A DNA stretch of 64,000 nt from Thauera carbonicopians (GTDB lineage: Bacteria > Pseudomonadota > Gammaproteobacteria > Burkholderiales > Rhodocyclaceae), in the NCBI RefSeq assembly GCF_025699485.1, contig NZ_JANUXN010000001.1, positions 372,001 through 436,000 on the forward strand, read 5' to 3'. Shown one piece after another: positions 10,165 to 20,123 of this stretch (position 1 is its first letter; each line of letters opens with the position of its first letter). The position numbers and the translations under genes were made by a program. The notes under the pieces are model-generated. The model had not been told where the DNA came from. It saw only the letters and a program-made list of their open reading frames with translations, and searched no databases.

Positions 10165-11505
10165 TTACAGCCAGGTCGCCTTGATTCCCAGCTCGGCCAG
10201 GATGGCCGCCGCGCAGGCCGTGCCCGAGCGCACGGCGGATTCGAGGGTGGCGGGGTAGGGGGAGTCGAGATAGTCCCCGGCCAGCCACAGGCCGCGCAGT
10301 GGCGTACGCATGCCGGGGCGGAAGACGCCGGGCCGGCAGGCGATGGTGGCGCGTTTCTCGACGATGACTTGCGACCACTCGGGCGCGGGCAGCCTGCGGC
10401 TCAATTGCCGTTCGAGTTGCGCATGCGTGGCCAGGATCAGTTCGTCGCGGGGCAGCGCCTCGTGCGGCCCGTGGGCGCTGATGACGCAGGCGATCAGGCC
10501 TTCCGGCCCACCCAGCTGGCCACGGTCGAAAGCCCATTGTGCCGGGCTGGCCGTCAGCGTGGCGGTGGTGCCGCTGTCGAGGCCGATCATCGGTTCGGAC
10601 AGCTTCTGCCCTTTCCCGAGCGCCAGATAGACTGTAACGATCGGCTCGTGCGGCAGGGCGTCGATCTGCGCGGCGAGGCGCTCGCACTGGCCGGTGGAGG
10701 CGAGCAGGGCGCCGGCGTGATAGGGCGCGGTGGCAAGCACGACATGCGGCCAGGGCCGGCTGCCGGGGTCGCCTTCGAGGCGGAAGCCGCCGTCGACCGG
10801 CTGAATCGCCTCGATCGCGTTGCCGGTGCGCAGCTTGCCGCGCCGGGTGGCGAGATAGCGGGCCGCCGGCACCGGGAACAGTTCGGACAGGTCGACGCGC
10901 GGGATCAGCAGTTCGCTGTCGCTGGCCGAGGCGGCCAGGCTGTCGCGCAGCACGTTGGCGAAGACCTGGGCCGAAGCTTCGGCGGCCGGTGTGTTCAGCG
11001 CGGCGACGCACAGCGGCTCCCACACCAGTTCGACCAGCACGGGCGTCTGTCGAGTCTCATGCAGCAGGCCGCTGACCGTCATCTCGGGCGGCAAGCGGAA
11101 ACCCTGCTTCTTGAGCCAGCGCATCAGGCGCAGCATCGCCAGCCGGTCGGCCCAGTTCAGGCCTTCGGCGCGCAGCAGGCCGACGGCCAGGTGGAAAGGC
11201 GCGGGCAGCGCCGCTGCCTTCAGCCTCATCCTGCCCGGCACGTGCAGGGTCAGCGGCAGGTGGGCGAGCTGCTTGGGCGAGCAGCCGGTGGTGCGCAGCA
11301 GGCGGGTGAGTTCGGTGTAGGCGCCGATCAGGATGTGCTGGCCGTTGTCGACCCGCCAGCCGTCCTTGGCCACCACCCGCGCCCGCCCACCCAGCGTGTG
11401 CGAGCGCTCGAACACCGTGACATGCACGCCGGCGCGCGCCAGTTCGACCGCGCAGGCGAGGCCTGCGTAGCCGGCACCGATCACCGCGACGGTCGGCACG
11501 CTCAT
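10165..11505 (-). CDS. hpnE: Hydroxysqualene dehydroxylase HpnE
   Basis: HpnE is the FAD enzyme that reductively removes the hydroxyl of hydroxysqualene to give squalene, the last of the three HpnCDE steps from farnesyl diphosphate. The 446-aa protein starts with a dinucleotide-binding fold (AVIGAGYAGLACAVELARAG, then E33 in VFER) and has the GRA motif of the amine oxidase/phytoene desaturase superfamily (LGGRARV). The C-terminal FAD motif is LWLAGDYLDSPYPATLESAV. It is the last gene of the leftward hpnC-hpnD-hpnE operon. Confidence 0.93.
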   Translation of the reverse strand: MSVPTVAVIGAGYAGLACAVELARAGVHVTVFERSHTLGGRARVVAKDGWRVDNGQHILIGAYTELTRLLRTTGCSPKQLAHLPLTLHVPGRMRLKAAALPAPFHLAVGLLRAEGLNWADRLAMLRLMRWLKKQGFRLPPEMTVSGLLHETRQTPVLVELVWEPLCVAALNTPAAEASAQVFANVLRDSLAASASDSELLIPRVDLSELFPVPAARYLATRRGKLRTGNAIEAIQPVDGGFRLEGDPGSRPWPHVVLATAPYHAGALLASTGQCERLAAQIDALPHEPIVTVYLALGKGQKLSEPMIGLDSGTTATLTASPAQWAFDRGQLGGPEGLIACVISAHGPHEALPRDELILATHAQLERQLSRRLPAPEWSQVIVEKRATIACRPGVFRPGMRTPLRGLWLAGDYLDSPYPATLESAVRSGTACAAAILAELGIKATWL

Positions 11506-11509
11506 CCGC

Positions 11510-12343
11510 TCAGCCCTTGAACCAGGTGGTGCCGGCCAGCCAGACCTTGCGCAGCGGCGTCAGCGAGGTGCGGCGGTCCAGCACCTGGAAGCCGTCGGCG
11601 GCGATCTCGCGCAGCAGCGTGCGGTAGATCGCCGCCATCACCAGGCCGGGGCGCTGCGTCTTGCGGTCGATGTCCGGCAGCTGGGCGAAAGCCTGGTCGT
11701 AGAAGCCTTCCGCACGCTCGGCCTGGAAAGCCATCAATGCGCGGAAGGCGTCGGAGTGGCGTGCCTCGAGGATGTCCTTGGCCGGCACGTCGAAGCGCTG
11801 CAGGTCCTCGATCGGCAGGTAGATGCGGCCGCGGCGGGCGTCCTCGCCGACGTCGCGGATGATGTTGGTGAGCTGGAAGGCGATGCCGAGGTCGTGGGCG
11901 TATTTCAGCGTCTGGCGGTCCTGGTAGCCGAAGATCTCGGCCGCCAGCAGGCCGACCACGCTGGCGACCCGGTAACAGTAGAGCTGCAGGCCCTTGAAAT
12001 CGAGGTAGCGCGTCTGCGACAGATCCATCGCCATGCCGTCGATGATCTCCAGCAACTGCTCCTGCGGCAGCGCGAAACGCGGCAGCACGTCCTTCAGCGC
12101 ATGGCCGACCGGATGGGTCGGGTTGCCGGCCCAGGTGCGCGCGACCTCCTTGCGCCACCATTCGAGCTTGGTCTGGGCCAGCGACAGGTCGTGGCATTCG
12201 TCGACGACGTCGTCGACCTCGCGGCAGAAGGCATACAGCGCGGTGATCGCCTGGCGTTTGTCGGGCGGCAGGAACATGAAGCTGTAGTAGAAGCTCGATC
12301 CGCTCTTGGCGGCCTTGTCCTGGCAGTAGTCGTGCGGATTCAT
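11510..12343 (-). CDS. hpnD: Presqualene diphosphate synthase HpnD
   Basis: HpnD condenses two farnesyl diphosphates to presqualene diphosphate. The 277-aa all-helical prenyltransferase has both Asp-rich metal-binding motifs: the first in CREVDDVVDE (about residue 44) and the second in NIIRDVGEDARRGR (about 160-172). YLP in RIYLPIEDL is another family mark. Its ATG overlaps the hpnC stop by four bases, and hpnE begins 4 bases after its own stop, giving one operon. Confidence 0.94.
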   Translation of the reverse strand: MNPHDYCQDKAAKSGSSFYYSFMFLPPDKRQAITALYAFCREVDDVVDECHDLSLAQTKLEWWRKEVARTWAGNPTHPVGHALKDVLPRFALPQEQLLEIIDGMAMDLSQTRYLDFKGLQLYCYRVASVVGLLAAEIFGYQDRQTLKYAHDLGIAFQLTNIIRDVGEDARRGRIYLPIEDLQRFDVPAKDILEARHSDAFRALMAFQAERAEGFYDQAFAQLPDIDRKTQRPGLVMAAIYRTLLREIAADGFQVLDRRTSLTPLRKVWLAGTTWFKG

Positions 12344-13173
12344 GCGATGTTCCGGTAGTTCAGGGCGCGCCAGCCGAGGCGCAGCCAATCGGGCCGGGCG
12401 AGTACCGGCCGGCGGCGGAAGACGTCGTAGCCGGCGGCTTCGATGCGTTCGAGGATGCGCAGGCCGCCGAGCACGATCAGGCGCAGCTCCCAGCCGATGC
12501 GGCCGGGCAGGGCCAGCGCCAGCGGCGCGCCGTCGAGCATCATGGCACGGGCGCGCTGCACTTCGAAAGCCATCAGCGCCTGCCAGCGGGCATCGCAGCG
12601 GCCGGCGTCGATGTCGCCCTCGGTGATCTCGAAGCGCGCCATGTCGTCCTGCGGCAGGTAGATGCGCTGCTTCCGCCAGTCGACGTCCACGTCCTGGCAG
12701 AAGTTGATCAACTGCAGGCTGGTGCAGACGGCGTCCGAGCGGCGGATATTCTCCGGCGTGGCGGCGGCGTAAAGGTGCAGCAGCAGGCGGCCGACCGGGT
12801 CGGCCGAGCGCCGGCAATAGTCGCGCAGCTCGGCGAAGTCGCGGTAGCGCGTCTTGCCGACGTCCTGGGCGAAGGCGTCGAGCAGGTCGCGAAAAGGCTG
12901 CACAGGCAGCGCATGTGTCGCGATCGCACGTCCCAGGCGGGCGAACATCGGCGCCAGGCTCTCGTCGCGCACGACCTCGCCGCGCGCACAGGCTTCGAGC
13001 GCCAGACGATAGTCGTGCAGCCGGGCCAGTCTGGCGACGGCCGGCGCATCGCCTTCGTCGGCAACGTCGTCGGCGCTGCGGGCGAAGGCGTAGATGGCCT
13101 CGACCGGCTCGCGCAGGCGCGGCGGCAGCAGAAGCGAAGCGACAGGAAAATTCTCGTAGTGGTCGACCGGCAT
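12340..13173 (-). CDS. hpnC: Hydroxysqualene synthase HpnC
   Basis: HpnC converts presqualene diphosphate to hydroxysqualene. The 277-aa protein is a paralogue of HpnD, with the first Asp motif in FARSADDVADEGDA and the second in NFCQDVDVDWRKQRIYLP. It begins MPVDHYENFPVASLLLPP, typical of the family. It is the first gene of the hopanoid-precursor operon. The squalene-hopene cyclase itself is not in this window. Confidence 0.93.
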   Translation of the reverse strand: MPVDHYENFPVASLLLPPRLREPVEAIYAFARSADDVADEGDAPAVARLARLHDYRLALEACARGEVVRDESLAPMFARLGRAIATHALPVQPFRDLLDAFAQDVGKTRYRDFAELRDYCRRSADPVGRLLLHLYAAATPENIRRSDAVCTSLQLINFCQDVDVDWRKQRIYLPQDDMARFEITEGDIDAGRCDARWQALMAFEVQRARAMMLDGAPLALALPGRIGWELRLIVLGGLRILERIEAAGYDVFRRRPVLARPDWLRLGWRALNYRNIA

Positions 13174-13429
13174 GCCTGGCGATGAAGATGCGATGCCACG
13201 TTGTGGGCAGGCAGCCCTGCGCGGCTCGGCGGGCGGAGTATATACGTGATTCGCCCCTATCCCGGATCGAGCAGGGATGGCGGCAGCCGGTATGGTGGTC
13301 CCGCCGGGCTTCGGCGCGGTCCGGCAGTCGATTTGGCAGGCATCGCAGCAATTTCAACGCTGCGATGACACAATTGGGCTTTACGGCCCCTTCTTTACCT
13401 CTCTTTCCACTCCTGCCCTGACCGACCTC
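13174..13429. other. Intergenic region between divergent hpnC and ABC transporter genes
   Basis: These 256 bases separate the leftward hpn operon from the rightward ABC transporter. Promoters for both must lie here, but I could not pick a convincing pair of hexamers. No hairpin with a T-run and no small gene with a good ribosome binding site was seen. Confidence 0.5.
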
Positions 13430-14107
13430 ATGCTGACTGCCCGCGCCTTGCGCAAGACGCTTCCCGGTACCCCGCCACGCCTTCTGTTCGAAGGGCTGGA
13501 ACTGCAGGTCGCGGGTGGCGAATGCGTGGCGATCGTCGGTGAATCCGGGGCGGGGAAATCGACGCTGCTCAATTGCCTTGCGGGGCTGGAGCCGTTCGAC
13601 GGCGGACACGTCGAACTGGGCGGGCAACTCATCGGCGGGCTGGACGACGATGCGATGGCCAGGCTGCGGCGGGAGGCCTACGGCTTCGTCTTCCAGGCTT
13701 TTCACATCCTGCCGCATCTGTCGCTGGCGCAGAACGTGGCGCTGCCGCTGTGGCTGCTGAAAGTCGACGAACGCCAAGCCGATCAGCGCGCCCGCGCCAT
13801 GCTGGCGCGCGTGGGCCTGGAAGGACGGGCCGACGATGCGCCGCACACCCTGTCGGGCGGCGAGATGCAGCGCGTGGCGATTGCGCGGGCGCTGATCCAT
13901 GCCCCGAAGCTGGTGCTGGCCGACGAGCCGACCGGCAACCTCGACCCGGCACGGGCCGGCGAAGTGCTCGATCTGCTGCTCGGGCAGATCCGGGCCGGCG
14001 GCGCCGCCGGCGTGCTGGTGACGCATTCCCGCCTGGCCGCGAAGCGTGCCGACCGGGTGCTGGAATTGGGGCCGCAGGGGTTGGCGGACGTCACGGAGCG
14101 CGTGTGA
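13430..14107 (+). CDS. ABC transporter ATP-binding protein, LolD/MacB type
   Basis: This 225-aa ATPase of the LolD/MacB/FtsE class should power the FtsX-type permease encoded next. It has Walker A GESGAGKST (about residue 40), the Q-loop in GFVFQAFHILPHLS, signature LSGGEMQRVAIARAL, and Walker B LVLADEPTGNLD. The H-loop is VTHS. The ATG at 13430 is favoured because the family N-terminus (LTARALRKTLPG) begins there. Confidence 0.92.
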   Translation: MLTARALRKTLPGTPPRLLFEGLELQVAGGECVAIVGESGAGKSTLLNCLAGLEPFDGGHVELGGQLIGGLDDDAMARLRREAYGFVFQAFHILPHLSLAQNVALPLWLLKVDERQADQRARAMLARVGLEGRADDAPHTLSGGEMQRVAIARALIHAPKLVLADEPTGNLDPARAGEVLDLLLGQIRAGGAAGVLVTHSRLAAKRADRVLELGPQGLADVTERV

Positions 14108-14139
14108 GCGTCGCCGCCCGGCCGCCCGAAGGGGGCGCT

Positions 14140-14160
14140 CATCCTCCCGCGGGGAGGATG
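14140..14160 (+). repeat. Intercistronic hairpin between ABC ATPase and permease
   Basis: CATCCTCCC at 14140-14148 and GGGAGGATG at 14152-14160 form a perfect 9-bp stem with a 3-base loop GCG. There is no T-run, so it is not a standard terminator. It lies between two genes that should be made together, where such a stem could stabilise the upstream message or set the ratio of the two products. It may also be a dispersed palindromic repeat of this genome. Confidence 0.6.
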
Positions 14161-14186
14161 TCGCACAGCGACAGGAGGGCAGTCCA

Positions 14187-16775
14187 GTGAGCCCAGTGAG
14201 CCTGGTGGGCGCGACTTCGCGCCGGCTCTTCCTCGCCAGCCTGCTGCGCCATCGCCTGGCGACTGCGCTGTCGCTGCTGGCGATCGCGCTCGGCGTGGCG
14301 CTGGGTCTGGCGGTGCAACTGATCCACGGCGCGGCCATCGACGAATTCGGCCGCGGCCTGCGCACGCTGGCGGGCGAAGCCGACCTGCAACTGGTGGGGC
14401 CGCGTGAGGGCTTCGACGAGGCCATTTATCCGGTGCTCGCCAGGCACCCGGAGATCGCCGAAGCCAGCCCGGTGCTGCGCATCGAGGCACGGCTGCCGGG
14501 GCGGGAGGACACGCTGGAGATTCTCGGTGTCGACATGTTCCGCGTCGCCCGCATGCAGGCCTTGCTGCGGCCGCGGGCCGACCCGGCGCTGGTGGACGGC
14601 GACGGCCGTCTTGCCGGGCTGCAGCCGCGCAACATCTTCATCAGCGCGGATGCCCGCGCCCGCCTGGAGCTGCCGTCGCGCCTGGGCAACGGGGAGATGG
14701 CCGGGCCCGCGCTGCGGGATGGCGTGTTGACCGTCCAGTCCGGTGTCAGCGGGATCGAGCTGCGTCTGGCCGGCGAACTGCCCTTGAGCGGCACCGAACT
14801 GGCGGTGATGGACATCGGTGGCGCGCAGCAGGTGTTCGGCCGCCTCGGCGTGTTGAGCCGCATCGATCTCAAGCTCGCCCCGGGCCTGAGTGCCGAAGCC
14901 GCAAGTCTGGCGCTGTCGCCGCTGCTGCCGCCCGGACTGGCACTGCAGGTACCGGAAGCCGTGGCCGGCGAGGCGAGTGCGCTGTCGCGCGCCTATCGGG
15001 TCAATCTCACGATGCTGGCGGCCATTGCGTTGCTGACCGGCGCGTTCCTGGTGTTTTCCACCCAGGTGCTGTCGGTGGCGCGGCGACGGCGGGAATTCGC
15101 CCTGCTGCGTGCGCTCGGCATGGAAAGGCGCGAATTGCTGCGCGGGCTGCTGGCCGAAGGGGTGGTACTGGGGCTGGTGGGCGGTGCGATCGGTGTGATG
15201 CTCGGCCATGCGCTTGCTGCGCTGGCCTTCAGGCTGGTCGGCGGCGACCTGGGCGCAGGCTTTTTCCGCGGTAGCCGACCCGAGCTGCAGTTCGATGCCA
15301 TGCTTGCCGCGGGATATCTGCTGCTGGGCGGCGTGGCCGGTGTGCTCGGTAGCTGGCTGCCGGCCCGGGCAGCGTCGCAGGTCGCGCCGGCCCGGGCGCT
15401 GAGGGCCGGCGAGGCGCAGTATGCCGGTTTGCCGCATACGCAGGGGCGCCTGCCGCTGGCGCTGCTGCTGGCGGCAGGTGCCGGGCTCGCCTGCATGCTG
15501 CCGCCGGCCGGCGGCATTCCGCTCGGCGGCTATGCTGCGGTGGCGCTGAGCCTGATGGCGGCAGTGCTGTCCCTGCCTGCGCTGGCGCGGAGCCTGCTGC
15601 CGCTGCTGGGGCGGACGCGCTCGGTGATCTGGCGCCTGGCCCATGCCCGCCTGTCGGCCACGCCCGGCCAGGCCGTGGTGGCCGCTGCCGGCGTGGTCGC
15701 CAGCGTGGCGCTGGCATCGGCGATGGCGATCATGGTCAGCTCCTTCCGGGTGTCGGTGGATGACTGGCTGGCCCAGGTGCTGCCGGCCGACCTGTATGTG
15801 CGGGCTTCGAGCTCGGCGGCCAGCGGCTATCTGGATGACGATGCGCTGGCACGCATTGCCGCGGTGCCGGGCGTGGCTTCGGTGGATACGACACGGCTGC
15901 TGAATTTGCGGCTGTCGGACGAGGAGCCGGTGTTCAGCCTGCTGGCGCGCCCGGTCGACGGCAACTGGGGCTTGCCGCTGGTCGCGGGCTCGAGCGGACG
16001 CCCGGACGGCGGCAAGCCGGGGCAGAGCGGCTTGCCGCCGGCGTGGATTTCCGAAGCCGCCGTCGATCGCCTGGGACTGGGCGTCGGCGACCGTCTGACG
16101 CTGCCGCTGGCCGGCCGCCAGCAGAGTTTCGTCGTTGCCGGCGTCTGGCGGGATTATTCGCGCCAGTACGGTGCGGCGCTGATCGAGCCGGCGGACTACC
16201 GCGCCCTGACCGGCGACGATCGCGTCAACGACGCCGCGATCCGGCTCGAGGAAGGCGCCGATGCCGGCGCGGTGGCCGATGCGCTGAACGCCCGCTTCGG
16301 CCCCGGGCGCCTGATCATCGCACTGCCGGGCGAAATCCGCGCCACCACGCTGCAGATCTTCGACCGGACTTTCCTGATCACCTATCTGATGGAAGCGGTG
16401 ACGGTGATGATCGGCCTGTTCGGCATCGCCACCACCTTCGCCGCGCTGGCCGGCACGCGCGAAGGCGAGTTCGGCATGCTGCGCCATCTGGGTTTCACGC
16501 GCGGGGAGGTCGGGCGCCTGATCGCAACCGAAGGGGCGCTGACCGCCGGCTTTGGCGTGGCCTGCGGCTTGCTGGCGGGCGGGGCGATGGCATGGATCCT
16601 GATCGAGGTGGTCAACCGGCAGAGTTTCCATTGGAGCATGGACCTGGCCGTGCCGTGGGCTGCGCTGGCGCTGTTTGCCGCCGTGCTGGTGTCGCTGGCC
16701 GCACTGGTTGCGCGGCTGGCCGGGGCGCGGGCGATGCGAGGCTCCGCGGTGCAGGCGGTGAAGGCCGACTGGTGA
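14187..16775 (+). CDS. FtsX-family ABC transporter permease (AttF/G-like)
   Basis: The 862-aa permease has two FtsX-like units: a first membrane helix near the start (ALSLLAIALGVALGLAVQL), a large periplasmic domain of about 220 residues, helices around 270-400, a central hydrophobic block, a second periplasmic domain, and a last set of helices at the C-terminus. Such large permeases move lipoproteins, lipids or peptides out of the inner membrane. The GTG at 14187 is favoured by AGGAGGG just upstream. With the ATPase before it and the AttH-like gene after it, the set resembles the Vibrio AttEFGH type of exporter. Confidence 0.85.
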   Translation: MSPVSLVGATSRRLFLASLLRHRLATALSLLAIALGVALGLAVQLIHGAAIDEFGRGLRTLAGEADLQLVGPREGFDEAIYPVLARHPEIAEASPVLRIEARLPGREDTLEILGVDMFRVARMQALLRPRADPALVDGDGRLAGLQPRNIFISADARARLELPSRLGNGEMAGPALRDGVLTVQSGVSGIELRLAGELPLSGTELAVMDIGGAQQVFGRLGVLSRIDLKLAPGLSAEAASLALSPLLPPGLALQVPEAVAGEASALSRAYRVNLTMLAAIALLTGAFLVFSTQVLSVARRRREFALLRALGMERRELLRGLLAEGVVLGLVGGAIGVMLGHALAALAFRLVGGDLGAGFFRGSRPELQFDAMLAAGYLLLGGVAGVLGSWLPARAASQVAPARALRAGEAQYAGLPHTQGRLPLALLLAAGAGLACMLPPAGGIPLGGYAAVALSLMAAVLSLPALARSLLPLLGRTRSVIWRLAHARLSATPGQAVVAAAGVVASVALASAMAIMVSSFRVSVDDWLAQVLPADLYVRASSSAASGYLDDDALARIAAVPGVASVDTTRLLNLRLSDEEPVFSLLARPVDGNWGLPLVAGSSGRPDGGKPGQSGLPPAWISEAAVDRLGLGVGDRLTLPLAGRQQSFVVAGVWRDYSRQYGAALIEPADYRALTGDDRVNDAAIRLEEGADAGAVADALNARFGPGRLIIALPGEIRATTLQIFDRTFLITYLMEAVTVMIGLFGIATTFAALAGTREGEFGMLRHLGFTRGEVGRLIATEGALTAGFGVACGLLAGGAMAWILIEVVNRQSFHWSMDLAVPWAALALFAAVLVSLAALVARLAGARAMRGSAVQAVKADW

Positions 16776-16841
16776 ATGCGGCGGTGCAGGCGGGCGGAGC
16801 GGCTGGATGATGCGTGCGAAGGCGGCTGCAGGAGAGGGCAG

Positions 16842-18062
16842 ATGTCGATGGTGATACGACGTGCTGGGCAATGGCGCGAAATCTGGAGGCGCTTCGGAGC
16901 GGACATCGCCCGACGCTCGCTGTGTGCGTTCGCTGTCGCCATCGCCTTGCTGTCGTGTCTGCCACCGGAGATTCATGCACAGGATTCAGGATCCGCGTCG
17001 GCAGCCGATGGCTACCCGGCCGTGGTGCCGGGCAGGCCGCTGGTCTTCCCCGATGATTTCGGCGCCCACCCGGACTACCGTACCGAGTGGTGGTACATCA
17101 CCGGCTGGCTGCGCGATGGCGCAGGCGCAGAGCGCGGCTTCCAGCTCACCTTCTTCCGGGTGCGCACCCTGATCGGCGAGGACAACCCCAGCCGTTTCGC
17201 GCCGCGCCAGCTCATCCTCGCCCATGCCGCGGTGGCCGATCCGGCGAATGGCCGCCTGCTCCATGCCGAGCGTTCGGCACGGGCCTGGCCCGGCCTGGCA
17301 GGCGCCGCAACCGGCCGGACGGACGTCGAGATCGATGGCTGGTCGCTGTCGATGGAACCGGAGGAGGGGGGCGAGACGGACGGGAGCAGTGGCGATCGCT
17401 ACCACAGCCGCATCGAGACGGAGGAATTCGGCTTCGAACTGCGCTTCGACACCCGCCGGCCGCCCTTGTTGAATGGCCGCCAGGGTTTCAGCCAGAAGGC
17501 ACCGGACCCGCTCAACGCCAGCCATTACTACAGCCGGCCGCAGCTCGGCGTGTCGGGTAGGTTGCGCCTGGGCAGCGAGGTTCTGGACGTGGACGGCCAT
17601 GCCTGGCTGGATCACGAATGGTCCTCGGAGATCCTGCCGCAGGGCGCGCGCGGCTGGGACTGGATCGGCATCAACCTGCATGACGGCGGTTCGCTGATGC
17701 TGTTCCAGATGCGCGATGGCGGAGGCGGCGCGATGTGGGCCGCGGGGACGCTGGCCGATGCGGCGGGCCGGGCGCGGACCTTTGCGCCCGACGAAGTGCG
17801 CTTCGAGCCGCTGCGGTACTGGACATCCGCACGCACCGGCACACGCTACCCAGTGGAGTGGCGCCTGCACCTGGCCGACGGACGCACGCTCAGCCTGCGC
17901 CCGCTGATGGACGACCAGGAGCTCGACAGCAGCGCATCGACCGGCGCCGTGTACTGGGAAGGCGCGGTGCGCCTGTCCGAGCAGGCGGAGGACGGCGGTG
18001 AACGTGAAATCGGTCAGGGTTATCTCGAAATGACCGGCTATGCGGAACGCCTGGAGATGTAG
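16842..18062 (+). CDS. AttH/CrtC-like secreted protein (lipocalin-like, carotenoid hydratase family)
   Basis: The 406-aa product has an N-terminal hydrophobic export segment (about residues 25-45, ending in an AQD-type cleavage site) and the family motif RTEWWYITGWL. A paired WLDHEWSS motif sits in the second half. Members of this family are two-barrel lipocalin-like proteins; some hydrate carotenoids, others partner ABC exporters of the AttEFGH kind. The position right after an ABC exporter favours the second role. The ATG at 16842 has AGGAGAGG upstream. Confidence 0.85.
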   Translation: MSMVIRRAGQWREIWRRFGADIARRSLCAFAVAIALLSCLPPEIHAQDSGSASAADGYPAVVPGRPLVFPDDFGAHPDYRTEWWYITGWLRDGAGAERGFQLTFFRVRTLIGEDNPSRFAPRQLILAHAAVADPANGRLLHAERSARAWPGLAGAATGRTDVEIDGWSLSMEPEEGGETDGSSGDRYHSRIETEEFGFELRFDTRRPPLLNGRQGFSQKAPDPLNASHYYSRPQLGVSGRLRLGSEVLDVDGHAWLDHEWSSEILPQGARGWDWIGINLHDGGSLMLFQMRDGGGGAMWAAGTLADAAGRARTFAPDEVRFEPLRYWTSARTGTRYPVEWRLHLADGRTLSLRPLMDDQELDSSASTGAVYWEGAVRLSEQAEDGGEREIGQGYLEMTGYAERLEM

Positions 18063-18116
18063 CCGCCGCTTCGATGATGCGATAATCCCGCCATTCGATC
18101 CAAGCGGAGCTTGATC

Positions 18117-19187
18117 TTGATTCTCGTGTCCGGCGGTGCGGGCTTCATCGGCGCCAACTTCATCCTCGACTGGCTTGCAGGTGATGACGAAATCATCCTG
18201 AACCTGGACCTGCTGACTTATGCCGGCAACCTCGAGACGCTGGCGAGCCTGCGGGACGATCCGCGTCATGTTTTCGTGCAGGGCGACATCTGCGACCGTG
18301 CATTGGTCGATCGCCTGCTGGCGACCTACCGGCCCCGTGCGATCGTGCATTTCGCCGCCGAGAGCCACGTCGACCGCTCGATCCATGGCCCGGGTGATTT
18401 CGTCCGCACCAACGTCGAAGGCACGTTCACGCTGCTCGAGGCGGCGCGTGCCCATCACGCGTCGCTCGATGCCGCGGAGCAGGCCGCTTTCCGTTTCCTG
18501 CACGTCAGCACCGACGAAGTCTACGGCTCGCTGGGCACCGACGACCCGGCTTTCGCCGAGACCAAGGCCTACGAGCCCAACAGCCCGTATTCGGCCAGCA
18601 AGGCGGCCAGCGATCATCTGGTGCGCGCCTGGCACCACACTTACGGCCTGCCGGTGCTGACCACCAACTGCTCGAACAACTACGGTCCGCGCCAGTTTCC
18701 GGAGAAGCTGATTCCGCTGATGATCGTCAATGCGCTGGCGGGCAAGCCGCTGCCGGTGTATGGCGACGGCCTCAACGTGCGCGACTGGCTGTACGTCACC
18801 GATCATTGCGCCGCGATCCGCGAAGTGCTGGCGCGCGGCACGCCGGGCGAGATCTACAACATCGGCGGCTGGAACGAAAAGACCAATATCGACATCGTCC
18901 GCGGCGTCTGCGCATTGCTCGACGAGTTGCGCCCCTCGGCCGACGGCAGCCATGCACGGCTCATCACCCATGTCACCGACCGCCCGGGGCACGATCGGCG
19001 CTACGCCATCGATGCCCGCAAGATCGAGCGCGAGCTGGGCTGGCGGCCGGCCGAGACCTTCGACAGCGGCATCCGCAAGACGGTGCAGTGGTATCTCGAC
19101 AATCCGCAATGGGTCGCGGACGTGCAGAGCGGAGCCTACCGCGACTGGGTGGCGGCCAACTACGGCACACGAGGGCAGGCAGCATGA
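18117..19187 (+). CDS. rfbB: dTDP-glucose 4,6-dehydratase
   Basis: RfbB (RmlB) converts dTDP-glucose to dTDP-4-keto-6-deoxyglucose, using bound NAD. The SDR-fold protein has [10 protein letters not shown] at the N-terminus, the [10 protein letters not shown] catalytic region, and YSASKAASD (Tyr/Lys pair). I choose the TTG at 18117, which gives [12 protein letters not shown], the usual family start, and leaves 7 bases after GGAG; a TTG at 18111 is too close to that site. 356 aa. The rfbD start overlaps its stop. Confidence 0.93.
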   Translation: MILVSGGAGFIGANFILDWLAGDDEIILNLDLLTYAGNLETLASLRDDPRHVFVQGDICDRALVDRLLATYRPRAIVHFAAESHVDRSIHGPGDFVRTNVEGTFTLLEAARAHHASLDAAEQAAFRFLHVSTDEVYGSLGTDDPAFAETKAYEPNSPYSASKAASDHLVRAWHHTYGLPVLTTNCSNNYGPRQFPEKLIPLMIVNALAGKPLPVYGDGLNVRDWLYVTDHCAAIREVLARGTPGEIYNIGGWNEKTNIDIVRGVCALLDELRPSADGSHARLITHVTDRPGHDRRYAIDARKIERELGWRPAETFDSGIRKTVQWYLDNPQWVADVQSGAYRDWVAANYGTRGQAA

Positions 19188-20071
19188 AGATCCTGCTGCT
19201 GGGCAAGAACGGCCAGGTGGGCTGGGAGTTGCAGCGTGCGCTGGCGCCATTGGGCGAGCTGATTGCGCTCGATCGCCATGGCAGCGACGGCCTGTGCGGC
19301 GACCTGGAACGACTCGATGCACTGGCCGACAGCGTGCAGCGCCTGGCGCCGGATCTCGTCGTCAATGCCGCGGCCTACACGGCCGTCGATCAGGCGGAAA
19401 ACGACGCGGAACGTGCCCACCGAATCAACGCCGACGCAGTGGGTGTGCTTGCCAGGCAGGCGGCTGCGCTCGGTGCATTGCTGGTGCACTATTCGACCGA
19501 TTACGTCTTCGATGGCAGCGGCGAACGACCGTGGCGCGAAAACGACCTGCCTTCGCCCTTGTCCGTTTACGGTGCGAGCAAACTCGCCGGCGAGGACGCG
19601 ATCCGGACCAGCGGCTGCGACCACCTGATCTTCCGTACCTCGTGGGTCCATGCCGCGCGGGGCGGCAACTTTGCCCGCACCATGCTCCGCCTGGCCGCCG
19701 AACGGGAACGCCTGACCGTCATCGACGACCAGATCGGCGCACCGACCGGTGCAGACCTGATCGCCGATGTCAGCGCCCATGCCATCCGCCGCACGATGAG
19801 CGACCGCGGCTACGGGGGCACTTACCACCTGGCCGCAGGCGGGCAGACGAGCTGGCGCGGCTACGCCAGCTTCGTCATCGACCGCGCCCGCTCTGGCGGC
19901 AGGACACTGGCGGTGCGTGAGATCGTGCCGATACCGGCCTCGAGCTATCCGACGCCGGCGACGCGGCCGCTGAACTCCCGTCTCGACACCCGGCGCCTGC
20001 GCGAGCGTTTCGACCTGCACCTGGCCGACTGGCGCGACGGCGTGGCGCGCATGCTGGACGAACTCGGCTGA
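19184..20071 (+). CDS. rfbD: dTDP-4-dehydrorhamnose reductase
   Basis: RfbD (RmlD) makes dTDP-L-rhamnose by NADPH-dependent reduction of the 4-keto group. The 295-aa SDR protein has [11 protein letters not shown] near the N-terminus, [21 protein letters not shown], and YGASKLAGE (Tyr/Lys pair). The ATG overlaps the rfbB stop by four bases. rfbA and rfbC, needed for the full pathway, do not appear in this window and must be elsewhere if the pathway is complete. Confidence 0.93.
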   Translation: MKILLLGKNGQVGWELQRALAPLGELIALDRHGSDGLCGDLERLDALADSVQRLAPDLVVNAAAYTAVDQAENDAERAHRINADAVGVLARQAAALGALLVHYSTDYVFDGSGERPWRENDLPSPLSVYGASKLAGEDAIRTSGCDHLIFRTSWVHAARGGNFARTMLRLAAERERLTVIDDQIGAPTGADLIADVSAHAIRRTMSDRGYGGTYHLAAGGQTSWRGYASFVIDRARSGGRTLAVREIVPIPASSYPTPATRPLNSRLDTRRLRERFDLHLADWRDGVARMLDELG

Positions 20072-20123
20072 GGGCGGCCGTACAGCCAATCAGCTTCGGA
20101 CAATCGACTGGAACCCTATCGAC

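Noticed and set aside
12344-14425. In-frame extension of hpnD far upstream on the minus strand
   Set aside because: The extra residues are an open-frame artefact across hpnC and the ABC genes; the HpnD family N-terminus and coupled ATG are at 12343.
14139-16976. 945-aa open frame on the minus strand opposite the permease
   Set aside because: It is a GC-rich antisense shadow: composition is dominated by Arg, Gln, His and Ala with no domain, and the plus strand holds a clear permease.
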